Shown here: positions 8,039 to 17,175 of the stretch, piece by piece
Layout: every line of letters begins with the position of its first letter
Position numbering within the stretch: the stretch's first letter is position 1
DNA from: Bacillus sp. USDA818B3_A
GTDB lineage: Bacteria > Bacillota > Bacilli > Bacillales > Cytobacillaceae
Direction: 5' to 3'
Assembly: GCF_009928415.1 (NCBI RefSeq)
Contig: NZ_JAABNN010000002.1
Coordinates: 434,001-498,000 of the forward strand
DNA length: 64,000 nucleotides
Translations under genes and position numbers: made by a program
Notes under the pieces: model-generated
Seen by the model: the letters and a program-made list of their open reading frames with translations, nothing else
The model's database searches: none
Told to the model about the DNA's origin: nothing

Positions 8039-8884
8039 ATGGACACAGAAATTCTCGTTTGTGGTTATTCTTACCATAGGAAACCGTTCATCCTTAAAAA
8101 TGAAATTCTTGATACTTTTCTTTTCAGACTTCAAGTCCAAGGGAAGTCCATGGTCCGTATAAATGGCAATAGTTTAGATATGGAGCCTGGAAATCTATTA
8201 CTCTTGAAACCTGGTGATTTATATGAGTTAAAAGTGGATGGAGAATCGAGAAGCGGCGATTATTTCATATTATGCAAAGGGACCTGGATCCAAGATTGGT
8301 GGGAGAGCTTTGAACCACAACCATTTAACCGTATTCCCTTGGATGAAAGAATCCTTTCTTTATGGGACCACCTCTATTTAGAAAATCACCAAACACTCAT
8401 ACCTGATAATCAACTTGTGGATTATTTGTTTCGTTCCTTATGCTTGTCACTAAAACGAACGATTCAAGGCACGAATGCGGTTCACAAACAACCGCCTAAT
8501 ACAAAGTTCGTAGCTGATTTAATTAAAAGATATATTGAAGATCACTTTATGGAGCAATTCAGCATTGAAGATTTAGCTAAAAACGTTGGATTGAGTGTTT
8601 CTCGAGCAAGTCATCTTTTTAAAGAGACATACGGAATAACAATCATACAGTCTGCCATAAACATGCGGCTCAAAAATGCCATTGATCGCATGAGATATAC
8701 TCCTATGACATTGGAGGTCATTGCCGAGAGTTGCGGTTTTGGAAGCTATTCTTATTTTCACAAGGCCTTTAAGAAGAGATTTGGAATTTCCCCTAAGGAA
8801 TATCGAGACATGTTTGACCAAGTTGATCACAATTTTAATGAAAAGCTAACTCGCATCACTGCGGAGCAGTTTACTAACGATTAA
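8039..8884 (+). CDS. AraC-family transcriptional regulator with cupin sensor
   Basis: A 281-residue AraC regulator. The N-terminal ~130 residues form a sugar-binding cupin (MVRINGNSLDMEPGNLLLLKPGDLYEL). The C-terminal ~100 residues carry the two helix-turn-helix units (FSIEDLAKNVGLSVSRASHLF and LEVIAESCGFGSYSYFHKAF). The ATG has GGAAGGGG 8 nt upstream. It is divergent from GH1 copy 1, the usual arrangement for an activator of the adjacent gene. The inducing sugar is unknown. Confidence 0.9.
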   Translation: MDTEILVCGYSYHRKPFILKNEILDTFLFRLQVQGKSMVRINGNSLDMEPGNLLLLKPGDLYELKVDGESRSGDYFILCKGTWIQDWWESFEPQPFNRIPLDERILSLWDHLYLENHQTLIPDNQLVDYLFRSLCLSLKRTIQGTNAVHKQPPNTKFVADLIKRYIEDHFMEQFSIEDLAKNVGLSVSRASHLFKETYGITIIQSAINMRLKNAIDRMRYTPMTLEVIAESCGFGSYSYFHKAFKKRFGISPKEYRDMFDQVDHNFNEKLTRITAEQFTND

Positions 8885-8947
8885 TTCTTAACAGATCTCG
8901 GGTCCAGCTTCTTTAACAAAGGGAATATCGGTCGTCTAACCAACAAA

Positions 8948-8972
8948 AAGAGGGGAGACATCCCCCCCTCTT
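8948..8972 (-). terminator. Terminator of the dehydrogenase gene
   Basis: AAGAGGGG/CCCCTCTT stem followed on the minus strand by a T-run, 11 nt past the stop at 8983. Confidence 0.8.
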
Positions 8973-8982
8973 CCTCCTGGGA

Positions 8983-10083
8983 TTACAAATAAACAGGTTT
9001 CCCTGATCTGGAAGACTCGTAAATAGCATCCAGAACTTGTGTTACGACGATAGCCTGTTCAGCTTTGACAAACAATTCTCCCTCACCTTTTAGCGCTGCA
9101 ACCCATATTTCATGTTCTTTAGACGGAGGAGTATCTCCGCCACCAAATCCAGGAATAAATGGATTGACTTTTTCTCCTACTTTAGTGATGGAAGGTTGAC
9201 CGGCAACTACATGATTCAGTCTTACTCCATCATAAGTATCGAGTCCGCCTTTCGTTCCGCAAAGCAATACCATCCCCGGATTTGTGACAATATTAAGTGC
9301 CCACGAAGCCCTCAGGTTGATCGTCGCTCCATTCTTCATTTTGATAAATCCCATAGCAGAGTCTTCTACATCATAGGTCTCATTATTCCATGGATCAGGT
9401 GACCCATCGCGCCAGCTCACCTGACCCTGCTGTTCAGGAGGCAGCATTCTGCCTAACTTCTCATAGGAACTTCCGACAACGTAGTCAACCTCGTAGTTAT
9501 CCATCATCCAAAGAGTGAGGTCCAAGGCGTGAGTCCCGATATCAATCAACGGGCCGCCCCCTTGTTTTGACTTATCGGTAAAGACGCCCCATGTTGGAAC
9601 CCCTCGGCGGCGGATGCAAGTGGCTTCCGCGTAGTAGATATCGCCAAGCCACCCATCATCTACTACCTTCTTGGCAATAGCATTTTCATGGAAATGACGG
9701 TATTGATAGCCAATGGTAAGCATTTTACCTGATCTGTCCCTTGCATCCAACATCTTCCGTGCTTCCTCAGAATTGATGGCCATTGGTTTTTCACATAAAA
9801 CATGTTTTCCTGCATCAAGTGCTGCTACAGTTATTTCACTATGTCCGACGTTTGGAGTCAGGACATGGACTGCATCAATAGACTCGTCCGCAAGAAGTTC
9901 ACGGTAGTCTGTGTAAACCTTAGCATCTGGGGTCCCGTATTTTTTGGCAGCCTCCTCAGCTCTTTCAATCACAAGATCGCAGAAAGCTACAAGGTCAACA
10001 CCCTTTTGTTGTGCCATTCCAGGGAAATGCTTTAGCTTGGCAATATCTCCACAGCCGATAAATCCGATTTTAACGTTTGCCAT
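8983..10083 (-). CDS. Gfo/Idh/MocA-family NAD(P)-dependent oxidoreductase
   Basis: A 366-residue sugar dehydrogenase. The N-terminal Rossmann fold has IGFIGCGDIAKLKHF (nucleotide loop, residues 7-20) and the family lysine in CEKPMAIN (K99). The C-terminal domain has LIDIGTHALDLTLWMM, the conserved D and H of the sugar site. Family members oxidise or reduce a ring carbon of sugars and glycosides. It lies 65 nt downstream of a TIM-barrel isomerase/epimerase in the same direction. That pairing is known in inositol-type catabolism and in oxidative (3-keto) deglycosylation systems. A 17-bp palindrome lies just upstream of its start. The substrate is not determinable here. Confidence 0.9.
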   Translation of the reverse strand: MANVKIGFIGCGDIAKLKHFPGMAQQKGVDLVAFCDLVIERAEEAAKKYGTPDAKVYTDYRELLADESIDAVHVLTPNVGHSEITVAALDAGKHVLCEKPMAINSEEARKMLDARDRSGKMLTIGYQYRHFHENAIAKKVVDDGWLGDIYYAEATCIRRRGVPTWGVFTDKSKQGGGPLIDIGTHALDLTLWMMDNYEVDYVVGSSYEKLGRMLPPEQQGQVSWRDGSPDPWNNETYDVEDSAMGFIKMKNGATINLRASWALNIVTNPGMVLLCGTKGGLDTYDGVRLNHVVAGQPSITKVGEKVNPFIPGFGGGDTPPSKEHEIWVAALKGEGELFVKAEQAIVVTQVLDAIYESSRSGKPVYL

Positions 10084-10111
10084 AGTTTACTCTCCTTCAC
10101 ATTTTTACTAG

Positions 10112-10128
10112 AAAACGAGTCTCGTTTT
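10112..10128. promoter_or_regulatory. Palindrome upstream of the dehydrogenase gene
   Basis: AAAACGAG-T-CTCGTTTT is a perfect 8+1+8 inverted repeat in the 65-nt gap between the isomerase stop and the dehydrogenase start. The one-base loop rules out a terminator. It could be an operator or a processing or attenuation element. No cognate protein can be named. Confidence 0.5.
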
Positions 10129-10148
10129 GTTCATCTTTTTGTAGGAAC

Positions 10149-11018
10149 TTATACACTTTGTGTATTTAAAATAATTTTTTTCTTTAGAATTTCTAGGTCC
10201 TTTGCCACACTAGCAATTTTATTGGATTCAGCATATTCATTTTCAACAATGGTGTATTTAACAAATCCCAATTCATTAACCTTTTGATATAACCTGTCCA
10301 AGTCTAATGGAGCGATATCCGGAAGTGACTCGGAATCTAGAAAATAAGGTTTATATATATCTGGGAGTTCAAACTTCGGGGGTTCAAAGCCTTCTTCAGG
10401 TACAAATGGATACAGTTCTTTCTGATGAATCACGTCACAACGAGCACCTAGCCGCTCCATCAAGCCAATCGGATCAACTCCCGCTCTATGTGCCCAAAGG
10501 ACATCCAATTCAAAGAATACATGATCGGGATCCGTGTTTTCTAACAGGACATCATACAAGGTTTCCTGCTCGTTGATTTTTCTAAATTCAAAATGGTGGT
10601 TATGTAAATACAGCTTTATCCCGTTTTCATTCATCTGTTTCCCAATATGGTTCAGCTGTTCGGCTGTCTTTAATGCTTCCTCCCGAGATAACATAAAGGC
10701 AGATGGGATCGCAATCCATTGACACCCAATCTCGTAATTATATTTAATAATATGATCCCAGTCGTTATCCAATAGACTTGTGCCTGGGGCTCCTCCGCCA
10801 TCATGTGCGCCAATAGCAGTCATATTCAATTCTTCCAATTTATTACGTAAAGTCTTCGCTGATACCGTATCACTAAATCGCGAGAGGTTTTTCATATTCG
10901 TCGCAATCAATTCCACGTTCTTGTAGCCAATAGCTGAAATTTCCTCGAGAGTACGGAAATAATCTGTACTTATCTCATCTTTTACTGAAAAAAGTTGTAG
11001 TCCAATTTCAAGACTCAT
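10149..11018 (-). CDS. Sugar phosphate isomerase/epimerase family (TIM barrel)
   Basis: A 289-residue xylose-isomerase-like TIM barrel. The likely metal-site residues are visible in order: HNHHFEF, FFELDVLWAHRAG (aspartate), DVIHQKE (histidine) and TIVENEY (glutamate). Members isomerise or epimerise sugars, act on inosose, or catalyse elimination from 3-keto-glycosides. It is the first gene of a two-gene unit with the Gfo/Idh/MocA dehydrogenase and is divergent from an AraC gene at 11299. A cre-like box lies 29 nt upstream of the start, indicating catabolite control. No signal peptide is present. Confidence 0.85.
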   Translation of the reverse strand: MSLEIGLQLFSVKDEISTDYFRTLEEISAIGYKNVELIATNMKNLSRFSDTVSAKTLRNKLEELNMTAIGAHDGGGAPGTSLLDNDWDHIIKYNYEIGCQWIAIPSAFMLSREEALKTAEQLNHIGKQMNENGIKLYLHNHHFEFRKINEQETLYDVLLENTDPDHVFFELDVLWAHRAGVDPIGLMERLGARCDVIHQKELYPFVPEEGFEPPKFELPDIYKPYFLDSESLPDIAPLDLDRLYQKVNELGFVKYTIVENEYAESNKIASVAKDLEILKKKIILNTQSV

Positions 11019-11046
11019 GATTTCTCCCCCTGTACATCCAATATTT

Positions 11047-11060
11047 TGTCAACGCTTACA
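11047..11060 (-). promoter_or_regulatory. cre-like CcpA site upstream of the isomerase-dehydrogenase unit
   Basis: TGTCAACGCTTACA matches 13 of 14 cre consensus positions. On the minus strand a TATTAT -10-like box lies just upstream of it (about 11068), so CcpA bound here would block the early transcribed region. Confidence 0.6.
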
Positions 11061-11221
11061 TTCTGTATAATAGATGGAATATTTTTATCATTCAGAATGT
11101 ATGAATGTATAATAACATAAGTATTTTATCTAAGAACATACTCATAACTTATAAAAACATCTCCTATCCTGCTAAAAGTCAAAAGAAGGCGTAAATGATA
11201 GTTACAGGTATTAGTGCCTCT

Positions 11222-11251
11222 TTGTACTAATCGTTAGAATATGATTATAAT
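11222..11251 (+). promoter_or_regulatory. Sigma-A promoter for the AraC gene at 11299
   Basis: TTGTAC (11222-11227), 18-nt spacer, TATAAT (11246-11251). The start codon lies 48 nt further on. A small palindrome GTAATTGATTAC (11260-11271) lies at the expected transcript start. Confidence 0.6.
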
Positions 11252-11298
11252 AAAATTAAGTAATTGATTACTCTAATTTTTAATCATAGGGAGTATAT

Positions 11299-12300
11299 AT
11301 GGACCGACTACAACTTGAAGGCTACTTAGACAGCTATCATTTAGGGCCAATTGATAAAGAAAGAGTTTTAAAGGAGTATCATCCTCTTACTGAAATGGTA
11401 AATGGAGAAGTTGTTTATCTATTTAATAAAGCATTTGATATAAACGATTCACTTATTGATGAGAACATATCCATCTCTCAGCAGCCCTATGGCTCAGATA
11501 TTCCTCTACATATGCATGATTACATAGAGATGATGTTTGTCTATCGGGGAACCTGTACCGTTTTAATTAGAGGAAAAAAGGTTCATTTAAAAAAAGGGGA
11601 GCTAATTTTAATTAACAAAGAAGTGCCTCATAGCGTAGCTGCCACCACCAAAAATGATATTGTTATTAATACCATTCTGAAGCAGGACTATCTATCACCG
11701 AGTTTTTTAAGAAGAATGTCACAGAAAAGTATTATCTCTCAATTTATGATTGAATCGCTCGTAAGCCATCGGAAACAAAATCAATTTTTGATTTTTAAAC
11801 CAGGGGGCATTAAGGTTACGGAAATCATGGAGAATATCATGTGTGAATTTTTTGACCGTGATTTTTGTTCTGCAGAAATTATCGATTCTTATTTAGTCGT
11901 TTTATTTTCAACATTAATTCGATCCAATAACACCCAGACAAGATATGAATCTGAGGACAATAAAAACATGGTTTCTTTACTAGATTTTTTGAAGTATATT
12001 GAGGACCATTACCGCGATTGTTCGCTTGTTAAAATGGGACAGACCTTTGGATTTAATCCTAGTTACCTGTCCACTTTGCTAAAAAAAGGGACCGGGAAAT
12101 CATTTAAAGAGCTTCTCCAGATCCAACGGTTGAACCAGGCTGCCTTGTATTTGTCCAATACTGATTTACCTATACCTGAGATTGCTCAAGAAGTAGGCTA
12201 TTCCAGCCTTACTTTCTTTTATAAAAAATTTAAGGAACTGTTTAAAGAGACCCCGCATTGCTATAAGGAAAAGCATAAAAACCAAGGGTTTAGCATTTAG
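11299..12300 (+). CDS. AraC-family transcriptional regulator with cupin sensor
   Basis: A 333-residue regulator. Residues ~50-150 form a cupin (IPLHMHDYIEMMFVYRGTC, then LKKGELILINKEVPH). The last ~100 residues hold the AraC HTH pair (CSLVKMGQTFGFNPSYLSTLL and IPEIAQEVGYSSLTFFYKKF). It is divergent from the isomerase-dehydrogenase unit and is probably its activator. It is closely related to the AraC proteins at 32347 and 44657, which share the same start, cupin and HTH signatures, so the three arose by duplication. Confidence 0.9.
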   Translation: MDRLQLEGYLDSYHLGPIDKERVLKEYHPLTEMVNGEVVYLFNKAFDINDSLIDENISISQQPYGSDIPLHMHDYIEMMFVYRGTCTVLIRGKKVHLKKGELILINKEVPHSVAATTKNDIVINTILKQDYLSPSFLRRMSQKSIISQFMIESLVSHRKQNQFLIFKPGGIKVTEIMENIMCEFFDRDFCSAEIIDSYLVVLFSTLIRSNNTQTRYESEDNKNMVSLLDFLKYIEDHYRDCSLVKMGQTFGFNPSYLSTLLKKGTGKSFKELLQIQRLNQAALYLSNTDLPIPEIAQEVGYSSLTFFYKKFKELFKETPHCYKEKHKNQGFSI

Positions 12301-12315
12301 TCTCCCTTGGTTTTT
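12277..12315. terminator. Bidirectional terminator overlapping the AraC stop
   Basis: AAAAACCAAGGG pairs with CCCTTGGTTTTT. It serves both the AraC gene ending at 12300 and the convergent MATE gene ending at 12320. Confidence 0.85.
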
Positions 12316-12319
12316 GTTA

Positions 12320-13627
12320 TCATGTTGTTTCAAACAATTTCTTATTTAATCTAGGAGTATACATGATTAGAAATCCAGACCTTCCAACGGTATAAACAAT
12401 GAAAGCGAGCCATAGGCCATGATTATGCCAGATAGGGGTAACCGTAATTTGTAAAAGGATATAGACAATCATTGCGTAAATCATAGAGTTTCGAACGGGA
12501 GCAATTTCAGTTGCTCCTGTAAAAACACCATAAATAACAAGGCCAAAACACGCTGCAAACGGATAAAGGATTAGCCATTTTCCATACGAATTTGAAAGTT
12601 CGATAACACTTGGTAGATTGGTAAAAAGCGCAATAATTTGTTTTTGAAATAATCCATAAATACAAGCGATAACAAAAGCGATAATGACCGACCATTTTTT
12701 TGATAAAGAAAGTGTCTTTTTATATAGTTCCTTGTCATTTGATCCTACCGCTTTACCGACGAGAATACTCGTGGCGTTCGCAACCCCCTCAAAAAAATAA
12801 GCCATTATGTAATGAATTTGAAATAGAACAGCATTGGCAGCTAACAAGTCTGTTCCAAACGAAGCACCTTTTGCTGTAAACATATTAATAACAACTAATA
12901 AACTAATGGTTCGAATAAACAAATCCTTATTAACGTTAAACATCTTTTTCATAGACTGTGTATCTATTAATTTTTGAAATGATGGGAATTGCCACACAAA
13001 TGGTGATGCCTTTAGTATAATAACTAACCCTACTACAGTGGCTGTTACTTCAGCAATCAACGCGGCTGTTGCGACCCCTTTTACTGCAAAAGAAAAGACA
13101 TGGACAAAAAGAATGGCTAAAATCATATTCAAAACATTCATTAACACTTGTAAAAATAGTGATTCTTTAATCTTAGCCATCCCCATTAGCCAGCCAAGGA
13201 TCACATAGTTCATCAACGTAAAAGGTGCCCCCCATATTCTGATTCGAAAATATTCTGCGGCAAACTGACTGACATCAGACTCAGCGGAAAACAATTTCAG
13301 AGCCAAATATTCAATGGGCCATTGAAGTAGAATAAAACAAGTTCCAACTACAATCGCTAATAAAAAGGGACGAGCTAAAGCAAGTATTTCTTGATCCGGG
13401 TCGCTTGCCCCGTTCGCTTGTGCAGCAAAAGCAGATGTACTAACCCGTAAAAATCCGAAAACCCAATATAACGTATTAAAAATTAAAGTCCCTAATGCAA
13501 CTCCTCCAATATAAGCTGGATCGGGAAGCTGCCCTACAACGGCTGTATCTACAGCACCTAACAAGGGCGTTGTCATAGTCGAAATGGTTAAGGGGATCGC
13601 CAAAGATAGGTACGCCCGATTATTCAT
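12320..13627 (-). CDS. MATE-family efflux transporter (DinF-like)
   Basis: A 435-residue, twelve-helix MATE protein. It starts MNNRAYLSLAIPLTISTMTT and contains the duplicated MATE feature PLLGAVDTAVVGQL in the first half and GTDLLAANAVLFQIHY in the second. It exports organic cations or metabolites by Na+ or H+ antiport. It lies 94 nt downstream of nikE but behind a terminator hairpin, so it is probably a separate unit. Export of a metal chelator is a possible but unsupported role. Confidence 0.88.
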   Translation of the reverse strand: MNNRAYLSLAIPLTISTMTTPLLGAVDTAVVGQLPDPAYIGGVALGTLIFNTLYWVFGFLRVSTSAFAAQANGASDPDQEILALARPFLLAIVVGTCFILLQWPIEYLALKLFSAESDVSQFAAEYFRIRIWGAPFTLMNYVILGWLMGMAKIKESLFLQVLMNVLNMILAILFVHVFSFAVKGVATAALIAEVTATVVGLVIILKASPFVWQFPSFQKLIDTQSMKKMFNVNKDLFIRTISLLVVINMFTAKGASFGTDLLAANAVLFQIHYIMAYFFEGVANATSILVGKAVGSNDKELYKKTLSLSKKWSVIIAFVIACIYGLFQKQIIALFTNLPSVIELSNSYGKWLILYPFAACFGLVIYGVFTGATEIAPVRNSMIYAMIVYILLQITVTPIWHNHGLWLAFIVYTVGRSGFLIMYTPRLNKKLFETT

Positions 13628-13667
13628 TTGTAATAACCTCCTATTATTACTTTAAATTAAAACAATA

Positions 13668-13695
13668 GCCCCGATTTTGTAAAGAAAATCGAGGC
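13668..13695 (-). terminator. Terminator downstream of nikE
   Basis: GCCCCGATTTT pairs with AAAATCGAGGC (one mismatch), with T-rich sequence following on the minus strand. It separates the nik operon from the MATE gene. Confidence 0.7.
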
Positions 13696-13721
13696 ACTTG
13701 AAACTGCGGATACTTTTTAAA

Positions 13722-14531
13722 TTAAGCACGTCTAACCGATCGAAAACGTGGGTACTCGGCGAGCATTGAATCCCTCATCTCTTTTACTACAGGATGTCCT
13801 GAAGTAAAAAACTGATTTTTGTCATCGTATAGCTCCACCAATTCTCCTTTTTCTAGTACACCTAATCTATCACTAATCGTATAGGCAGCTTTAATATCAT
13901 GTGTAATAAAAAGAAACGATAGTCCGAAGTCCGCTTTTAACTGTTTAAGTAATTCCAAAATCAGGGTTTGATTCACCATATCAAGACTACTGACAGCTTC
14001 GTCCAAGACAATCAGCTTTGGCTTAAGTGAGATGGCTCTCGCAATATTGATTCTTTGCAGTTGACCGCCACTAAATTGGTTCGGATATTTTTTTAAGTCC
14101 GCTTCACTTAGCCCTACCCTTTCCAATAATTCAATAACATTCCGTTTTTGTTCAGAGAGAGTAAGCTTTTCAAAGTTCTCTAACGGCTCTGAAATAATTT
14201 GTTCCGCCGTCATTCGAGGGTTGACCGATGAATAGGAGTCCTGAAAGACTGCCTGGAGGTCACGGCGAATTTTCCGAGAACTGTTTTTATCTGAATTATA
14301 AATATCATGCCCTTGAAAAAGAACCTCTCCATATTGCGGTCGTTCCAAACCAAGAATCACTTTTCCTAAGGTACTTTTCCCAGCTCCACTCATACCAAGC
14401 AAACCTAAACAAGTTCCTTCCTCAAGAGAGAGAGAGATGTTGGAAAGTATTTTTTTAGAACGGTCTTTCCAGTTAATAAACTTTCGGGATCCATAGCTAT
14501 GAGTTACTTCATTTAATTGTAATAAACTCAT
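13722..14531 (-). CDS. nikE: Nickel/metal-chelate ABC transporter ATP-binding protein NikE
   Basis: A 269-residue ABC ATPase. Walker A is GMSGAGKSTLGKV, the signature FSGGQLQRI, and Walker B LIVLDEAVSSLD, followed by the switch histidine in ITHD. The start is set at 14531 (MSLLQLNEV) because AGGAGG lies 5 nt upstream and the previous gene ends 10 nt before. An in-frame extension to 14630 would overlap nikD and lacks a site. It is the last gene of a five-gene peptide/nickel-type importer. Confidence 0.85.
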   Translation of the reverse strand: MSLLQLNEVTHSYGSRKFINWKDRSKKILSNISLSLEEGTCLGLLGMSGAGKSTLGKVILGLERPQYGEVLFQGHDIYNSDKNSSRKIRRDLQAVFQDSYSSVNPRMTAEQIISEPLENFEKLTLSEQKRNVIELLERVGLSEADLKKYPNQFSGGQLQRINIARAISLKPKLIVLDEAVSSLDMVNQTLILELLKQLKADFGLSFLFITHDIKAAYTISDRLGVLEKGELVELYDDKNQFFTSGHPVVKEMRDSMLAEYPRFRSVRRA

Positions 14532-14541
14532 TTTCTCCCTC

Positions 14542-15378
14542 CTAAGCCAAATGGATGACAGACTGATCGAATGGTAATACTGTTCGTGCACGTAAAAGTT
14601 TTTTCGTATATTCATGCTTTGGCTCATCAAATAGTTGGAACACGTCAGCTTTTTCTACAATTCGTCCATTCTGCATAACAGCAACTTCATCTGCCATTTC
14701 AGAAATGACCCCAAGGTCATGGGAAATTAATAATATAGCTGAGCCGTACTCAGAGCGAATTTTATCTAAATGGTATAGTACTTTCTTTTGATTATTGACA
14801 TCAAGTGCGGTTGTCGGTTCATCGGCAATAATGACCGCTGGGTGTAAGCATGCTGCCATCGCAATCACCAGCCGTTGAAGCATACCACCACTTAATTGAA
14901 AAGGATAGTACTTTAATAGTTTAACAGGATCTGGTAAGTTGACATGATGCATCGCCTCAATGGCCAGCTCTGTTGCTTGTTTTTTATTCCATTGTGTATG
15001 TGAACGAATCGTTTCAATAAATTGATGGCCAATTGTAAAAACAGGCGTAAAAGCATTCATTGGATTTTGCATAATAAAGGCGATATCCTTACCACGAATT
15101 CCACGCATTTCTTTCTCACCTAAACCGATCAATTCATGTCCTTGTAATTTTATGCTCCCTGTCACTTTAGTGGTTTTCCGATCTTGCAGCTGAAGAATGG
15201 ACATACTCGTAACGGTTTTACCGCATCCACTTTGTCCAACTACGCCAAGAACCTCCCCACGCTTCAGTTCAAAATTTATATCTTGAACGAGAGTGGCAGC
15301 CCCATTCTTTGTTTTTACCTCTACATGTAAATTTCTAACTTCTAGCACATTCGACTGTTCATTACCCATCATTCTCAT
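14542..15378 (-). CDS. nikD: Nickel/metal-chelate ABC transporter ATP-binding protein NikD
   Basis: A 278-residue ABC ATPase of the peptide/nickel subfamily. Walker A is GQSGCGKTVTSM, the signature LSGGMLQRL, Walker B VIIADEPTTALD, with the C-terminal peptide-importer extension DEPKHEYTKKLL. It overlaps nikC by 4 nt (ATGA), indicating translational coupling. It pairs with NikE to power the NikB/NikC channel at the membrane. Confidence 0.87.
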   Translation of the reverse strand: MRMMGNEQSNVLEVRNLHVEVKTKNGAATLVQDINFELKRGEVLGVVGQSGCGKTVTSMSILQLQDRKTTKVTGSIKLQGHELIGLGEKEMRGIRGKDIAFIMQNPMNAFTPVFTIGHQFIETIRSHTQWNKKQATELAIEAMHHVNLPDPVKLLKYYPFQLSGGMLQRLVIAMAACLHPAVIIADEPTTALDVNNQKKVLYHLDKIRSEYGSAILLISHDLGVISEMADEVAVMQNGRIVEKADVFQLFDEPKHEYTKKLLRARTVLPFDQSVIHLA

Positions 15379-16217
15379 TCCTTTTTAAAATCGCGTTTGA
15401 CTCCGTAACGTTCTGATAACGCTTCTCCTAATAAATTGAAGGTAACAATAACAAGCATGATCATTAACCCAGGATAAATCATCAAGGCAGGGTTTGTACG
15501 AATATACGACTTTCCTTCATGAATCATTGCTCCCCATTCAGGTGTTGGCGGTTGTACTCCTAATCCGAGAAACGACATAGCGGAAATATCCATAATGGCC
15601 CAACCCATTTCTAGTGTACCCATTACGACTAATGGAGGGAGTACATTCGGGATAATATGTCTTTTCATAATCTTCCATTGAGAGGAGCCACTTATTTTTG
15701 CGGCTGCAATAAAGTTTTGTTCCTTCAAACTTAGGACCATTCCTCGGAACATTCTTGCGTAATAGACCCATTGGACAAGCATTAGCGCCAAGATGACCTG
15801 TGAAAGTCCAGGTCCGAAAATACCAACCAAACCAAGGATAAGGATAAGACTCGGAAAAGCCATCACACCATCACAAAATCTCATCAAAACATGATCGATC
15901 CAGCCGCCTTTATACCCTGAGAAGGTTCCAACGATTAAACCAATCACTAAGGATGAAATGAAAATGAGCATCGCAAACCCTAAAGAAATTCGTGCCCCAT
16001 ATAAAAGGCGTGATAAGTTACATCTTCCTAAATGGTCGGTTCCTAATGGAAATTCCCAAGAAGGAGGCTGTAATTTATAAACTAAATTGACCGCAGTTGG
16101 ATCATTGGGTGCTAGCCAGGGGGCAAATATCGCCATAATAAAAAGAATAGCTAGAATTATCGAACATATAGGAATCACTTTTTGACTTATGAATTTCTTA
16201 CGTATGCTGGTTATCAT
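15375..16217 (-). CDS. nikC: Nickel/metal-chelate ABC transporter permease NikC
   Basis: A 280-residue permease with an N-terminal helix (VIPICSIILAILFIMAIF) and then the Dpp/Nik permease domain. The ATPase-docking loop reads NFIAAAKISGSSQWKIMKRH, and GWAIMDISAMSFLGLGVQPP is a family signature. Five to six membrane segments are visible. It overlaps nikB by 4 nt and nikD by 4 nt. Confidence 0.87.
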   Translation of the reverse strand: MITSIRKKFISQKVIPICSIILAILFIMAIFAPWLAPNDPTAVNLVYKLQPPSWEFPLGTDHLGRCNLSRLLYGARISLGFAMLIFISSLVIGLIVGTFSGYKGGWIDHVLMRFCDGVMAFPSLILILGLVGIFGPGLSQVILALMLVQWVYYARMFRGMVLSLKEQNFIAAAKISGSSQWKIMKRHIIPNVLPPLVVMGTLEMGWAIMDISAMSFLGLGVQPPTPEWGAMIHEGKSYIRTNPALMIYPGLMIMLVIVTFNLLGEALSERYGVKRDFKKE

Positions 16218-17158
16218 AAGCGATTCCCTTCTTTCCTGGATATACGCGGGTCAATATACATTTGAATAAGATCCACAATCAAATTACTAAAAATAAATAA
16301 GGTAGCTGCAATAAATACATAACATTGAATGACAGGTATATCACGGTTAAAAATCGCTTCAATAAAATAACGTCCAAACCCAGGCCAAGAAAAAACGGTC
16401 TCCACGATAATCGTTCCCGTTAACAGTTTACCAAGATTCATCCCTAGTCCCGTAATCATCGGTGAAATGGCAATCCTTAAGACATGCTTGGCCATGATCG
16501 TTTTTTCCTTAATCCCCCTTGTTCTTGCGAAAAGCACATAGGGCTCTTGTAAATTTTCAAGGATGCTCGTACGCAACAATCTTGTATACATTGCAATTAA
16601 TGGAAGAGCTAGTGTAACGGAAGGCAGAACAAGATGCTGCCAAGTCCCAAACCCCTCTACCGGGAAAAGATCTAGCTTTACAGAAAAGAAAAAAATTAAT
16701 AGATAACCTAACCAAAAAGATGGAATGGACGCCCCCACAAAGGAAAGTATACGACTAAAATGATCAATCGCACTGTTCTTTTTTACCCCTGCGAAAAAGC
16801 CAAGGGGGACACTGATGAGCACTGCTATGAATAAACTTCCTAAAGCTAGCTGGAGCGTTGCAGGAATTCGGTAGATCACCTCGTCCCAAACGGACTTATT
16901 TGAAACATAAGATTTTCCAAAATCAAGTTGGCCTATCTTCTTAATTGTGTTTACATATTGCATAAAAAATGGTTGATCTAAACCAAACTCATGTCTTTTT
17001 TGAGCCAAAATCTCATCGGTCGGTTCGATATGTGCGGCTGTTAAATAGGCCTCGGCCGGATCCACCGGAGAAAGGTGGATCATCCCGGTCGTTAGAAGTG
17101 CGGCCAAAAGAAAAACCGGGATAATGGACATTATTCGTTTTATTATATAAGTGCCCAT
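16214..17158 (-). CDS. nikB: Nickel/metal-chelate ABC transporter permease NikB
   Basis: A 314-residue permease. The N-terminal MGTYIIKRIMSIIPVFLLAA segment and the periplasmic-type loop with EFGLDQPFFMQY are typical of the DppB/NikB family. The docking loop is EPYVLFARTRGIKEKTIMAKH, and TGTIIVETVFSWPGFGRYF is a family signature. It starts 17 nt after nikA and overlaps nikC. Confidence 0.88.
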   Translation of the reverse strand: MGTYIIKRIMSIIPVFLLAALLTTGMIHLSPVDPAEAYLTAAHIEPTDEILAQKRHEFGLDQPFFMQYVNTIKKIGQLDFGKSYVSNKSVWDEVIYRIPATLQLALGSLFIAVLISVPLGFFAGVKKNSAIDHFSRILSFVGASIPSFWLGYLLIFFFSVKLDLFPVEGFGTWQHLVLPSVTLALPLIAMYTRLLRTSILENLQEPYVLFARTRGIKEKTIMAKHVLRIAISPMITGLGMNLGKLLTGTIIVETVFSWPGFGRYFIEAIFNRDIPVIQCYVFIAATLFIFSNLIVDLIQMYIDPRISRKEGNRL

Positions 17159-17175
17159 AAAAGCCTCCTACCTTC

